Shown here: piece after piece, positions 53,299 to 61,284 of the stretch
Position numbering within the stretch: position 1 is the first letter of the stretch
Layout: every line of letters begins with the position of its first letter
NCBI RefSeq assembly: GCF_010975035.1
Contig: NZ_JAAIUV010000010.1
Location: forward strand, 40,546-104,545
Reading direction: 5' to 3'
Length of the DNA stretch: 64,000 bases
DNA from: Neobacillus thermocopriae
GTDB lineage: Bacteria; Bacillota; Bacilli; Bacillales; Cytobacillaceae
Notes under the pieces: model-generated
Told to the model about the DNA's origin: nothing
What the model saw: the letters and a program-made list of their open reading frames with translations, nothing else
The model's database searches: none
Position numbers and translations under genes: made by a program

Positions 53299-53332
53299 TA
53301 TCTTGTATATATTTTAGGAGGACTTTTTCGTT

Positions 53333-54103
53333 ATGAATCTTTCGTTAGCCGGAAAAACATTTGTGGTAATGGGTGTAGCAAATAAACGTAGTATTGCTTG
53401 GGGAATTGCACGTTCCTTACATAAAGCAGGAGCACGTTTAGTATTTACTTATGCAGGAGAAAGGCTAGAAAGCAGTGTCCGTGAATTGGCAGAGTCGTTA
53501 GAAGCGGAGGGAACGATTGTACTTCCATGTGATGTAACGAGTGATGAAGCCATTACTAAATGCTTTGCTGAAATTAAAGAGGCAGTTGGGACGATTCATG
53601 GAGTTGCTCACTGTATTGCTTTTGCTAATAAAGAAGAGCTTCAAGGAGAATACTTGAACACGACAAGAGAGGGTTTCTTGCTTGCTCACAATATTAGTTC
53701 TTATTCTTTAACAGCAGTAGCGAAGGAAGCTCGCAGTTTAATGACTGAGGGTGGCAGCATTGTTACTTTAACGTATCTTGGCGGAGAGCGTGCTATTAAG
53801 AATTATAATGTAATGGGCGTAGCAAAAGCTTCCTTGGATTCTAGTGTCCGTTACTTAGCAGCAGATCTTGGAAAAGACAATATTCGCGTGAACGCAATCT
53901 CTGCCGGTCCTATCAGAACTTTATCTGCTAAAGGTGTGAGTGATTTTAACTCCATTTTAAAGGAAATTGAAGAAAAAGCGCCATTACGTAGAACAACTAC
54001 ACCTGAAGAAGTTGGAGATACAGCATTATTCCTATTTAGTGATCTTTCGCGTGGAATTACTGGTGAAAATATTCATGTAGACTCAGGTTATCATATTTTA
54101 TAA
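53333..54103 (+). CDS. fabI: Enoyl-ACP reductase FabI
   Basis: FabI does the last reduction in each round of fatty acid elongation with NAD(P)H. The 256-residue short-chain dehydrogenase-like protein has MGVANKRSIAWGIARSL (cofactor loop, residues 14-30), VAHCIAFANKEEL around 90, and the catalytic Tyr-x6-Lys in YNVMGVAKASL around 157-164. The substrate-loop region is AISAGPIRTLSAKGV. AGGAGGAC lies upstream of the ATG. The FapR site joins it to the fabH-fabF regulon. Confidence 0.95.
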   Translation: MNLSLAGKTFVVMGVANKRSIAWGIARSLHKAGARLVFTYAGERLESSVRELAESLEAEGTIVLPCDVTSDEAITKCFAEIKEAVGTIHGVAHCIAFANKEELQGEYLNTTREGFLLAHNISSYSLTAVAKEARSLMTEGGSIVTLTYLGGERAIKNYNVMGVAKASLDSSVRYLAADLGKDNIRVNAISAGPIRTLSAKGVSDFNSILKEIEEKAPLRRTTTPEEVGDTALFLFSDLSRGITGENIHVDSGYHIL

Positions 54104-54152
54104 AAAGAAAGCTAAAACAATTGAACAATTAGGTTGTCCCATGACCATCATT

Positions 54153-54180
54153 AAAGCCCGCTAATCTAGCGGGCTTTTTG
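54153..54180 (+). terminator. Terminator after fabI
   Basis: An 11-bp stem AAAGCCCGCTA / TAGCGGGCTTT with a 3-base loop is followed by T5. Confidence 0.92.
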
Positions 54181-54258
54181 ATTGAAAAATCCTGTTAACG
54201 TGTCTCTGTATTTCGCATACATATAGAATGTAGGATTGACCGTTAGGAGGTAGATTAT

Positions 54259-54762
54259 ATGGCAAATAAAAAGAGCCAGGGACCATTACTTTTTATAAAT
54301 CAGCCATTTTTAAGGCCACCAGCAAATAAAATGCAGGAAGTGTTTAGAAGCAAGCAAGTTAATTTTCCATCTATTAATGAAGATGACAGTAATGAAGAAT
54401 GGAAGAAGAAACAAGAAGAAAAATATGAACATTTTGGCAATACTGAAAATATGAAAACAGCAAACAGTGACCTATCGAATAAAGATACGTCTGCTTCAAA
54501 AACTGCGCAAAGATTCCCTACGTTAAATCGAGTAAAGCCTTTCAAGGAAATGAATGTTCATGAAAGGTTGGAATATTTAAAGAATTTCCCGAAGGCACTT
54601 CCTCCTGTTCTTTGCGTGTTTTATACGGCAGAACAAAAACATTTGGGTTTTTTAAAAGAATATGAAGAAGACAAGGTAACCATTCAATTTCAAAATAATA
54701 CAACCCAAACATTCTCTGCGGCAGAAATTTTAAATGTCGTGATGATCGGAATAAGAAGATAA
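54259..54762 (+). CDS. cotO: Spore coat protein CotO
   Basis: CotO is a late spore coat or exosporium assembly protein. The 167-residue product has a basic, Pro-rich N-terminus (MANKKSQGPLLFINQPFLRPPANKMQEVF), a low-complexity polar middle (residues 35-85, rich in Glu, Lys, Asn) and a folded C-terminal half FKEMNVHERLEYLKNFPKALPPVLCVFYTAEQKHLGFL. This fits the CotO/YjbX family. TTAGGAGG precedes the ATG. The place between fabI and cotZ is as in B. subtilis. A sigma-K promoter is expected but I could not see a clear one. Confidence 0.85.
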   Translation: MANKKSQGPLLFINQPFLRPPANKMQEVFRSKQVNFPSINEDDSNEEWKKKQEEKYEHFGNTENMKTANSDLSNKDTSASKTAQRFPTLNRVKPFKEMNVHERLEYLKNFPKALPPVLCVFYTAEQKHLGFLKEYEEDKVTIQFQNNTTQTFSAAEILNVVMIGIRR

Positions 54763-54767
54763 CAAAA

Positions 54768-54806
54768 CAAAAAGGCCAGCCGATTAACCGACTGGCTGTT
54801 TTGTTT
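54768..54806. terminator. Bidirectional terminator between cotO and the cotZ-like gene
   Basis: GCCAGCCG / CGACTGGC around an AT-rich loop (one mismatch), with AACAAAAAG on one side and TGTTTTGTTT on the other, lies between converging coat genes. Confidence 0.75.
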
Positions 54807-55362
54807 AATCGCAAATATCTAGGAACACATCTGCAATACATTGAATTGCACAGAAGCAGCTTAAATCTACTGTTACACAATCATTCGTTGGCATGAAAGC
54901 ATTTACTTGACAAACAGCATTTAAGTCAATGCAGCAAGAGTCTGAATTAAATAGCTGTACAGGCTCAAATTGATTGCCGCCTTTGTGATGTTTACCATGT
55001 CCGCCATGGCTGCTATGACTGTGACCACCAGTAGACATTACCCCTGGAATTAGTACGCGAAGAGTTGCACAGCAATTGTCAAATACTTCTTCCACTCGGA
55101 AAAAGATAGAAACACAACCATCTGATGGATCTTCCGCAGTAAAGAAAGCATGGAATGGAGTGCCATCTTTTGTTTTTAGAACAAATACACGTGTATCTAC
55201 TCTATCCAATGCTGGGGCAAGTGAACCGAGCGGCTCATTAAAACAGCTAGTACATGGTCTGCAATCATTCACAGCATTATCTTGGATATCTTTTATCGCT
55301 CGAACGACTTGGCATACGCAATTATCCTTGTCGTGATCATGACGAGATTTCCCACAACCCAT
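54805..55362 (-). CDS. cotZ: CotY/CotZ family cysteine-rich spore coat protein
   Basis: This protein builds the cross-linked spore crust or exosporium base layer. The 185-residue product has many cysteines (CGKSRHDHDKDNCVCQVV, CRPCTSCF, DNCCATLRVL, DSCCIDLNAVCQV, DLSCFCAIQC) suited to disulfide self-assembly. It has the family core LDRVDTRVFVLKTKDGTPFHAFFTAEDPSDGCVSIFFRVEEV. A His/Gly-rich insert lies at about residues 112-129 (GGHSHSSHGGHGKHHKGG). Whether it is CotY, CotZ or ExsY cannot be decided; only one copy is present. GAGGA precedes the ATG. Confidence 0.88.
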   Translation of the reverse strand: MGCGKSRHDHDKDNCVCQVVRAIKDIQDNAVNDCRPCTSCFNEPLGSLAPALDRVDTRVFVLKTKDGTPFHAFFTAEDPSDGCVSIFFRVEEVFDNCCATLRVLIPGVMSTGGHSHSSHGGHGKHHKGGNQFEPVQLFNSDSCCIDLNAVCQVNAFMPTNDCVTVDLSCFCAIQCIADVFLDICD

Positions 55363-55494
55363 TAATATTTTCCTCCTTAATCCTTAATGTATCTTACATT
55401 ACTAACATATTTTAGTACTACCTTTTGGGTTACGGACAATTGCCTTATTTAACAAAATTAGGCGGAATCATATAAGAAAGGGATCGATTTTAAA

Positions 55495-55845
55495 ATGAAC
55501 ATTACTTTTATGAATTTACTAATTCTCTCCTTGGCAAGTTTTAGGCTCACGCGATTGATTGTTTTTGATAAGATTACTGAATTTCTCCGTAAACCTTTTT
55601 TTGATGAAGTTATAGAGGAGAATTCCGGTGATATAGAGATTTATTACACACCAAAACAGTCGGGGTGGAAGCGATTTGTAGGAGAGCTTTTGAGTTGTTA
55701 CTGGTGTACAGGGATTTGGAGTACTGTCGGAATTGTGGGAATGTATTATCTATCACCAGTTTTTACACCTGTAATCTTAATATTGGCTATTGCTGGTGCT
55801 GCGTCTATTCTGGAGACCATTATTCAGTTTTTATTAGAAAAATAA
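55495..55845 (+). CDS. yjcA: YjcA-like DUF1360 sporulation membrane protein
   Basis: The 116-residue product has an N-terminal hydrophobic segment (FMNLLILSLASFRLTRLIVFDKITEFLRKPFFDE), a soluble loop, the marker ELLSCYWCTGIWSTVGIVGMYYL and a last helix VILILAIAGAASILETIIQFLLEK. The CxxC in SCYWCTG and the ASFRLTRL start are DUF1360 features. In B. subtilis yjcA is a sporulation gene next to the cot cluster, as here. GAAAGGGATCG lies upstream of the ATG. Confidence 0.85.
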   Translation: MNITFMNLLILSLASFRLTRLIVFDKITEFLRKPFFDEVIEENSGDIEIYYTPKQSGWKRFVGELLSCYWCTGIWSTVGIVGMYYLSPVFTPVILILAIAGAASILETIIQFLLEK

Positions 55846-55924
55846 GGTTTTCGCTCAGACAGTTTGGTGAATTTCACATATCTTAATTAGTAGGAATGCA
55901 AATGAGGAAAAGGGAGCGAAAAAG

Positions 55925-56026
55925 GTGAAGAAATATTTTCATGGATCGGAAGTCAATAAGATGAAAAAGTCTTCAAAGAAAAAAAAGAAAAAGGGCTGTG
56001 GCTGCGGTCAAAAAAAGTATAGATAA
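55925..56026 (+). CDS. Lysine-rich mini-protein with CGCG motif, 33 aa
   Basis: A GTG 8 bases after AAGGGAG opens a 33-codon frame: VKKYFHGSEVNKMKKSS, then a block of lysines and the ending GCGCGQKKYR. A private terminator follows 4 bases after the stop. The product is extremely basic with two cysteines. It sits among coat and germination genes, so a spore-coat role or binding to acidic polymers is possible; I do not recognise the family. Confidence 0.65.
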   Translation: MKKYFHGSEVNKMKKSSKKKKKKGCGCGQKKYR

Positions 56027-56030
56027 GGAT

Positions 56031-56062
56031 AAAAACTGCCAGTTTATTGGCAGTTTTTATTT
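56031..56062 (+). terminator. Terminator after the lysine-rich mini-gene
   Basis: An 11-bp stem AAAAACTGCCA / TGGCAGTTTTT is followed by ATTTTTT. Confidence 0.9.
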
Positions 56063-56158
56063 TTTGGAATCAACTCATCAATGACTCATAATTTTTTTGT
56101 TTGCCGAAAAAAATAATAGGTAGAAAAATAAACTTTGCAAAAGGGAAGGAACCATAAA

Positions 56159-56629
56159 ATGCTCAACATCTATCGTGCGATTATATTTATGTCTTGTCTA
56201 TTTTTACTTACTGCCTGTGGTGTAAATCAACAAACTAAAGATAGCCAGCTGACCTTAATGAAAACAACGAATCCAACTCCATTTGTAACGGACCACCATA
56301 AAAGTAACAAACTCGTTAAACAAATTGAGAAAGATGTCAGTTCTTTTCCACCAATTTATGATGTTGCTGTAGTTAAAGGAAAAAAAGATACACTGGTCGT
56401 TTATAAAGTAAAGCATTTACACCGATTTAAAATGAAAAAAATTGAAAAAGACGTTACAGCAAAGCTAGAAAAGAAATATCCAAAGGAAAATTTTACAGTT
56501 TCAAGTGATTATAAAATTTTTCTTGAAACTGTAAGGCTTAACGAGAAGATGCAATCAAAAGATATTAGCGAAAAAGATGCTGAAAAACGCTTTAAGGAAA
56601 TCGTTAAACTGACAAAAGATATGAAGTAG
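56159..56629 (+). CDS. YhcN/YlaJ family sporulation lipoprotein
   Basis: The 156-residue product begins with a lipoprotein signal (MLNIYRAIIFMSCLFLLTACG; lipobox LTAC) and has the YhcN/YlaJ core, with VKQIEKDVSSFPPIYDVAVVKGKKDTLVVYKVKHLHRFKMKKIEKDV resembling a small alpha/beta domain. Such proteins are found on the inner spore membrane. The ATG at 56159 follows AAGGGAAGGAACC. spoVAC follows after 15 bases, so it is the first gene of a four-gene spoVA-type operon. Confidence 0.82.
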   Translation: MLNIYRAIIFMSCLFLLTACGVNQQTKDSQLTLMKTTNPTPFVTDHHKSNKLVKQIEKDVSSFPPIYDVAVVKGKKDTLVVYKVKHLHRFKMKKIEKDVTAKLEKKYPKENFTVSSDYKIFLETVRLNEKMQSKDISEKDAEKRFKEIVKLTKDMK

Positions 56630-56644
56630 AAAGGAAGTATACAG

Positions 56645-57121
56645 ATGGCAAGTAAACAAAAAAATGTGACACCTGAGCAGCAAAAATATCAGCAGTTGCA
56701 GCAAAAACATGAAAAACAAAGGCCGGTATTAAAGAATTGTATTAGAGCATTTTTTGTTGGTGGATTGATATGTGTTATAGGTCAAGCCATCAGTTATTTT
56801 TATATATATTTTTTTAATTTTACGGAACAAAATGTAGGGAATCCAACGGTTGCGACAATGGTATTTCTATCTATGATTTTAACTGGTTTTGGAGTATATG
56901 ATCGACTTGGTCAGTTTGCTGGGGCTGGCAGTGCTGTGCCTGTAACTGGATTCGGTAATGCAGTTATTTCAGCGGCAATCGAACATAGGACGGAAGGGTT
57001 TGTTTTAGGAGTAGGCGGGAACATGTTTAAGCTTGCAGGATCTGTATTGCTCTTTGGAGTGTTCGCTGCTTTTGTAGTTGCCCTTATTCGAACTCTTCTA
57101 AGTATGTGGGGGGTATTGTAA
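56645..57121 (+). CDS. spoVAC: Stage V sporulation protein SpoVAC
   Basis: SpoVAC is a membrane channel subunit for dipicolinic acid movement in spores. The 158-residue protein has a charged N-terminal tail (QQKYQQLQQKHEKQRPVLKN) and about four membrane helices, including AFFVGGLICVIGQAISYFYIYFF, VATMVFLSMILTGFGVYDRLGQFAGAGSAVPVTGFGNAV and VLLFGVFAAFVVALIRTLL. The GFGVYDRLGQFAGAGSAVPVTGFGN segment is diagnostic. GGAAG precedes the ATG. The spoVAD start directly follows its stop. Confidence 0.94.
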   Translation: MASKQKNVTPEQQKYQQLQQKHEKQRPVLKNCIRAFFVGGLICVIGQAISYFYIYFFNFTEQNVGNPTVATMVFLSMILTGFGVYDRLGQFAGAGSAVPVTGFGNAVISAAIEHRTEGFVLGVGGNMFKLAGSVLLFGVFAAFVVALIRTLLSMWGVL

Positions 57122-58138
57122 TTGTTAAAAGGACATCAATCATGGGTCTTTGAAAACCACCCGATGATTACTGCAACTGGGGTGACGGGCGGTCCGTTCG
57201 AGGCAAATGGGAATCTGGCTAAAGATTTCGATCTTTTGTTTGAGGATTTATGGATCGGACAAGATTCGTATGAGAAAGCGCATCGGGTGTTGTTCGAAGA
57301 GGCAATCAAAATTGCTTTAAAGAAGGCGAACATTCAAAAAGAACAAGTACAGTTTCTTTTTGCAGGTGATTTAATTAATCAAATTACTCCTTCAAGCTTT
57401 TCAGCAAGAACTATGAAGATTCCATACTTTGGACTATTCGGGGCTTGTTCAACCTCGATGGAAGGCTTGGCACTAGCCTCCTTCGTTGTTAATCATCAGG
57501 GGGCAAATTTTGTATTAACTGGAGCATCAAGCCATAATGCAGCAGTGGAAAAGCAGTTTCGCTATCCAACGGAATATGGTAGCCAGAAGCCGCCAACCGC
57601 TCAATGGACAGTGACAGGTGCGGGCGTTGCACTGGTTCAGAAAAATAATCCCTCTCAAAAACATCCTGTTATTACCTCAGCAACGATTGGAAGGGTTATC
57701 GATATGGGCTTATCTGATCCATTTAATATGGGAGGGGCAATGGCACCTGCAGCGGCAGATACCATTCAGGCACATTTTCGTGATCTTGGATTAGAACCTT
57801 CCTATTATGACCTTATCATTACTGGTGATTTAGGGAGAATAGGTCATGATACAGCTTTTGAGCTAATTAATAAAAGTGGCCTTCAATTGGAACGTAGGCA
57901 ATTTCAAGATTGCGGCCTTCTTATTTATAAAGAAGACCAGCCTGTACAATCTGGTGCTAGCGGCGCAGGCTGTTCAGCCACTGTATTATATGGACATTTA
58001 TTAAATGAAATGAAAAAAGGTAAGTATCAAAGAATTTTGGTTGTTGCAACAGGTGCTTTATTGTCGCCACTTACTTTCCAACAAAATGAGACCATACCTT
58101 GTATTGCACATGCGGTAGCAATTGAAATGATAGACTAA
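57122..58138 (+). CDS. spoVAD: Stage V sporulation protein SpoVAD
   Basis: SpoVAD binds dipicolinic acid and is needed for its uptake into and release from spores. The 338-residue protein has the thiolase-like fold of the family: GHQSWVFENHPMITATGVTGGPFEANG at the N-terminus, FGLFGACSTSMEGLALAS around 102-119, TITGDLGRIGHDTAF-like LIITGDLGRIGHDTAFEL, and SGASGAGCSATVLYGHLL near residue 280. The TTG start abuts the spoVAC stop, with GGGGGG upstream. Confidence 0.94.
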   Translation: MLKGHQSWVFENHPMITATGVTGGPFEANGNLAKDFDLLFEDLWIGQDSYEKAHRVLFEEAIKIALKKANIQKEQVQFLFAGDLINQITPSSFSARTMKIPYFGLFGACSTSMEGLALASFVVNHQGANFVLTGASSHNAAVEKQFRYPTEYGSQKPPTAQWTVTGAGVALVQKNNPSQKHPVITSATIGRVIDMGLSDPFNMGGAMAPAAADTIQAHFRDLGLEPSYYDLIITGDLGRIGHDTAFELINKSGLQLERRQFQDCGLLIYKEDQPVQSGASGAGCSATVLYGHLLNEMKKGKYQRILVVATGALLSPLTFQQNETIPCIAHAVAIEMID

Positions 58139-58153
58139 AAGGAGAGATGAAGT

Positions 58154-58510
58154 GTGTTAGCAATGTTTTTTTGGGCTTTTGTAATTGGTGGAAGCATCTG
58201 TGTAATTGGACAGCTATTATTTGATGTGGCAAAGCTTACACCTGGACATACGTTAAGTTTATTAGTTGTAGCAGGAGCAGTGTTAGCAGGATTCGGATTA
58301 TACGACCCTCTCGTCAGTTTTGCAGGAGCGGGAGCCACAATTCCAATCACTAGTTTTGGTAATTCATTAGTAAATGGAGCTCTCCAGGATGCAAGAAACC
58401 ATGGGTTGATTGGTGTGTTGACTGGAATGTTCCAAGTTACAAGTTCCGGGGTATCGGCAGCTATTATTTTCGGCTTTATCGGGGCACTTTTGTTCAAACC
58501 AAAGGGTTAA
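58154..58510 (+). CDS. spoVAE: Stage V sporulation protein SpoVAE
   Basis: The 118-residue membrane protein of the spore DPA channel has MFFWAFVIGGSICVIGQLLFDVAKLTPGHTLSLLVVAGAVLAGFGLYDPLVSFAGAGATIPITSFGNSLVNGALQ. The loop GFGLYDPLVSFAGAGATIPITSFGN is shared with SpoVAC, showing common origin. The GTG start follows GGAGAGATGA. It closes the yhcN-spoVAC-spoVAD-spoVAE unit. spoVAA, AB and AF are not present, so a fuller operon probably exists elsewhere. Confidence 0.93.
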   Translation: MLAMFFWAFVIGGSICVIGQLLFDVAKLTPGHTLSLLVVAGAVLAGFGLYDPLVSFAGAGATIPITSFGNSLVNGALQDARNHGLIGVLTGMFQVTSSGVSAAIIFGFIGALLFKPKG

Positions 58511-58605
58511 TAAGTTTTTTCACTTTACAATTGACGTGCCTATACACTTCTTTTAGTGGTTTCATATGTTATTAATGAGATTACTAAAGAGAGGTGAATG
58601 ATTCT

Positions 58606-58716
58606 ATGTGGTGCGGCTATGGTGGCTACGGCTACGGTGGTGGTTATGGCAATAGTTTTGTATTAATCGTCGTACTATTCATTCTATTGATTATTGTAGG
58701 AGCTAGCTTTTATTAA
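58606..58716 (+). CDS. yjcZ: YjcZ family sporulation peptide, 36 aa
   Basis: The 36-residue product has a Gly/Tyr-rich N-terminus ([17 protein letters not shown]) and a single hydrophobic helix ([19 protein letters not shown]). This is the typical form of YjcZ family sporulation peptides in Bacillus. GAGGTGA lies 7 bases before the ATG, and a terminator follows. Its position before spoVIF is as in B. subtilis. Confidence 0.9.
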   Translation: MWCGYGGYGYGGGYGNSFVLIVVLFILLIIVGASFY

Positions 58717-58733
58717 TATTTAGCATGCCTATC

Positions 58734-58778
58734 AAGAAGGGTTGGCCAAAAATAGGCCAGCCCTTCTTAACTTTTACT
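58734..58778 (+). terminator. Terminator after yjcZ
   Basis: A 14-position stem (AAGAAGGGTTGGCC with GGCCAGCCCTTCTT, one G-T-type mismatch) and a 7-base loop are followed by AACTTTTACTTTT. Confidence 0.85.
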
Positions 58779-58841
58779 TTTCACCATTTTATTGCTCCTT
58801 CATACAATAAAGTAGTTTATGAAGGAGTGTGAGAACAAAGA

Positions 58842-59096
58842 ATGGATAATGGTTTCTTTAAAAACATCGAAAATAGAACTGGCGTAAATATGAAGGATAT
58901 ATTTGAACTAGCCAATTCTTTACAGAATGCAAATTTTAAGGATGAAAAAACAGTCCGTGGTGTAATTAGAAAAGTTTCTAGACTTGCCAATAAACCAGTT
59001 AGCAAGCAATTAGAAGATCAACTCGTAAAAACAATTATTAAAGATGGCAAAAAGCTTGATTTTAATACCATTTCAAATATGATGAATAAAAGATAA
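58842..59096 (+). CDS. spoVIF: Stage VI sporulation protein F
   Basis: The 84-residue product MDNGFFKNIENRTGVNMKDIFELANSLQNANFKDEKTVRGVIRKVSRLANKPV... fits SpoVIF (YjcC) in length and pattern. SpoVIF is made in the mother cell, acts with GerE and is needed for coat assembly and normal spore resistance in B. subtilis. A GGAGTGTGAG ribosome site is visible, with the ATG 8 bases after it. Its place after yjcZ agrees with B. subtilis. Confidence 0.9.
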   Translation: MDNGFFKNIENRTGVNMKDIFELANSLQNANFKDEKTVRGVIRKVSRLANKPVSKQLEDQLVKTIIKDGKKLDFNTISNMMNKR

Positions 59097-59355
59097 GAAT
59101 GATGGCTGATTCCGTTAATAGAAATTGGCTCCTTTTTGTTGGAAATTTCTTTAAGAATATTGTCGTACTGTCAGTCAATCTTTCCTTCAATGCTTGAATA
59201 GCGAATGGTGTGGGAAGAAATTAGGGAGCTAGTCTTATTGGATTGAGTTATTAGAAAAAGACTTGATTTGATCTTAAAAACGCCTCTAATTTCGATTATT
59301 GTACGTGCCTATCCTAATAACGCTAATAGGTGAGACAACGGAAAAATCTTAGTTA
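59097..59355. other. Intergenic stretch with no gene seen
   Basis: About 260 bases after spoVIF hold no credible coding frame, no long hairpin and no tRNA. B. subtilis has yjcD and yjzE between spoVIF and yjcF as I recall; they are absent here. Confidence 0.55.
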
Positions 59356-59396
59356 ATAAAAAGCACTTGCCGTTTTATGTTACGAGCAAGTGCTTT
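59356..59396 (-). terminator. Terminator after yjcF
   Basis: An 11-bp stem AAAGCACTTGC / GCAAGTGCTTT with a 15-base loop has a T-rich tail on the minus strand, just past the yjcF stop. Confidence 0.8.
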
Positions 59397-59401
59397 ACAA
59401 T

Positions 59402-59824
59402 TTAAAGATTCTTAACCATTGTTTTGTGAGGGATTCCAGCATCGAGAAATTCGTCAGAAACAACTTCATATCCTAATCCAGCATAGAACGGAATCGCATG
59501 TGTTTGGGCATTGAGTTTTAGTTTTTGAAACCCTTTCTCACGTGCATAGGATTCAATAGCGTTCATAATCGCCTTTCCAGCTCCGAGTTTTCTGGCTTCT
59601 TTTACAACACAAATACGCTCTACTTTTCCGTAATCATCCACCTGACGAAAACGGCCAGCCCCTATTGGAGAGCCTTCGTGATACATAACAAAATGTACCG
59701 CTTCCTCCTCAAACTGATCGATTTCCTCTTCAACAGGAACATTTTGTTCCTCTACAAAAACCATTTTTCTTATTGAAAAAGCATCTTTAAGTTCTTTTTG
59801 ATTCTCAACTAGCTTTACTGTCAC
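59402..59824 (-). CDS. yjcF: GNAT family N-acetyltransferase YjcF
   Basis: The 140-residue GNAT domain shows FVMYHEGSPIGAGRFRQVDDYGKVERICVVKEARKLGAGKAIMNAIESYAREKGFQKLKLNAQTHAIPFYAGLGYEVV. The acetyl-CoA-binding loop is KLGAGKA (R/Q-x-x-G-x-G/A type), near residue 87. The substrate is unknown. It follows yjcG with a 6-base gap, so the two are co-transcribed. The yjcF-yjcG-yjcH order equals B. subtilis. Confidence 0.9.
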   Translation of the reverse strand: MTVKLVENQKELKDAFSIRKMVFVEEQNVPVEEEIDQFEEEAVHFVMYHEGSPIGAGRFRQVDDYGKVERICVVKEARKLGAGKAIMNAIESYAREKGFQKLKLNAQTHAIPFYAGLGYEVVSDEFLDAGIPHKTMVKNL

Positions 59825-59830
59825 GTTAAA

Positions 59831-60343
59831 TTATTCCTTTCCTAGACGAAATGTTTCATAAACTGTCCAAGAGCCATTTTCTAATTGATAAAGTAGATGG
59901 AAGCGATCGATTGTTTCCTCAAAATCAATTGTTGTCATTCTCAGTGACCCATAGACATCAGAATGTTCATCATTGGATAACTTTTGTCCAATTGTAATAT
60001 GGGGAACAAAGGCATATTCTGAGTTTTGGTCACTAAATTCTTTGTTAATTTCCTTTTGCAAATCAATCAGTTCTTTTGTAGGCTCTACTTTAAAATATAT
60101 CACATTATTAACTGGAAAAAACGAACTGACTTTCAAGGTTCTTAATGTGAAGGGGCTTGTATTACTTGCAATTTGCCGCAATTTATCAGCAAATCCTTTA
60201 ACTTCTTCTTCTGTTGCTTCAAAAGCAGTTTTTAATGTAAGGTGCGGTGGGATTAATGCATAATGCGGATCATAGCGCTTACGAAAGGAATTTGCATAAT
60301 CTTGAAGCTTTTTAGATGGAAAAACAACAACACCAAATTTCAT
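59831..60343 (-). CDS. yjcG: 2'-5' RNA ligase superfamily protein YjcG
   Basis: The 170-residue product has the two HxT/S motifs of 2H phosphoesterases: HLTLKTAF around residues 34-41 and HITIGQKL around 115-122. The spacing fits the YjcG family. Such proteins hydrolyse cyclic phosphates or ligate RNA ends; the Bacillus substrate is unknown. The ATG at 60343 follows TAGGAGGT by 7 bases. A longer in-frame extension begins in the promoter region and is unlikely to be used. Confidence 0.9.
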   Translation of the reverse strand: MKFGVVVFPSKKLQDYANSFRKRYDPHYALIPPHLTLKTAFEATEEEVKGFADKLRQIASNTSPFTLRTLKVSSFFPVNNVIYFKVEPTKELIDLQKEINKEFSDQNSEYAFVPHITIGQKLSNDEHSDVYGSLRMTTIDFEETIDRFHLLYQLENGSWTVYETFRLGKE

Positions 60344-60463
60344 AGACTTACCTCCTATAAAGAAAAGTTCAATTCCATGGTTAAGACATGAATAGTAGCA
60401 ACGGTAAATGGCTTTCAAACTATTATAACAAATTTTCTAAATATAATAAATAATAAGATAGTC

Positions 60464-61189
60464 TTAAGAAAACATCTGTTTTAGTGCGCGTCTTAAATCC
60501 GGCTGCCAGTAGGTCCATGTATGATTGCCATTGAATTCTTCATAAAAATATGTAAAAGGTTTAGAAGATAATATTTTGGAAAGCTCACGATTTGGGTTCA
60601 GAAAATCACTTATTTTTCCATCAGTCATTTTTACTTCTGTTTCTTGTTGTCCAATCACATGATAGAATTCTAAAATTGGCGTATCTGAATAACTGGATAC
60701 TAAATTTAACACTTGGGAATCAACATAAGGAGATTGCATAATTACTTTTCCAAAAGTGTGCGGGTATTGAATCGCTGTCATTAACGAGACTGTCGCCGCA
60801 AGGGAATCACCTATTAGCGCCCTCGTTATTCCCATTTGATAGGTTGGGTACTTCTGATCAAGAAATGGAACTAATTCATGGGCTAAAAACCGAATATATT
60901 GTTGATTTTGATCTCCATTAGGGTGATATTTTCTTCTTCTGTCTTTAACTGTCTTGTATGGTATCCCAACAATGATTAAATTTTCAATTTCTTTTTTGTA
61001 CAGAAACTCATCTGCTAAACGTCCGATTCTTCCAAGTTGAAAATAGTCTCGTCCGTCTTGTGCTATTAGTAAGGAATATTTGTATAGTGGTGAAAAGTTT
61101 GCTGGCAGGTAAATTAAAAGCTGCATTTCTTCATTAAGCTCTTGGCTAAAAAAAGTAAGTTCATGGATTGTGCCTTTTGGATATTCCAT
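60464..61189 (-). CDS. yjcH: YjcH-like esterase (alpha/beta-hydrolase)
   Basis: The 241-residue product belongs to the Fes/EstD-type esterase group: LLIYLPANFSPLYKYSLLIAQDGRDYFQLGRIGRLADEF at 25-63, ALIGDSLAATVSLMTAIQYP around 122-141 with Ser in GDSLAA, and a C-terminal His in NGNHTWTYWQPDLRRAL. This gives a credible Ser-Asp-His triad. It resembles siderophore or S-formylglutathione esterases, but the substrate is unknown. The ATG at 61189 follows GGGGG by about 10 bases; earlier in-frame starts lack a ribosome site. Confidence 0.82.
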   Translation of the reverse strand: MEYPKGTIHELTFFSQELNEEMQLLIYLPANFSPLYKYSLLIAQDGRDYFQLGRIGRLADEFLYKKEIENLIIVGIPYKTVKDRRRKYHPNGDQNQQYIRFLAHELVPFLDQKYPTYQMGITRALIGDSLAATVSLMTAIQYPHTFGKVIMQSPYVDSQVLNLVSSYSDTPILEFYHVIGQQETEVKMTDGKISDFLNPNRELSKILSSKPFTYFYEEFNGNHTWTYWQPDLRRALKQMFS

Positions 61190-61284
61190 TTTAAAAAATC
61201 CCCCTGTAGTTCGTATCGTACATATGAATTTTAACATAATGATGGAGAAATTGCAGAAGTAGGTGGTGCATATAGGGGGGTGAG

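Noticed and set aside
54181..54258. Sigma-K promoter before cotO
   Set aside because: CATACATATA resembles the -10 motif CATAnnnTA only with shifted or mismatched positions, and no clear -35 AC motif stands at the right distance.
56159..58510. Transposon-borne spoVA2mob heat-resistance operon
   Set aside because: The DUF1657, yetF/DUF421 and other accessory genes of that operon are missing, and no transposon ends flank the four genes.
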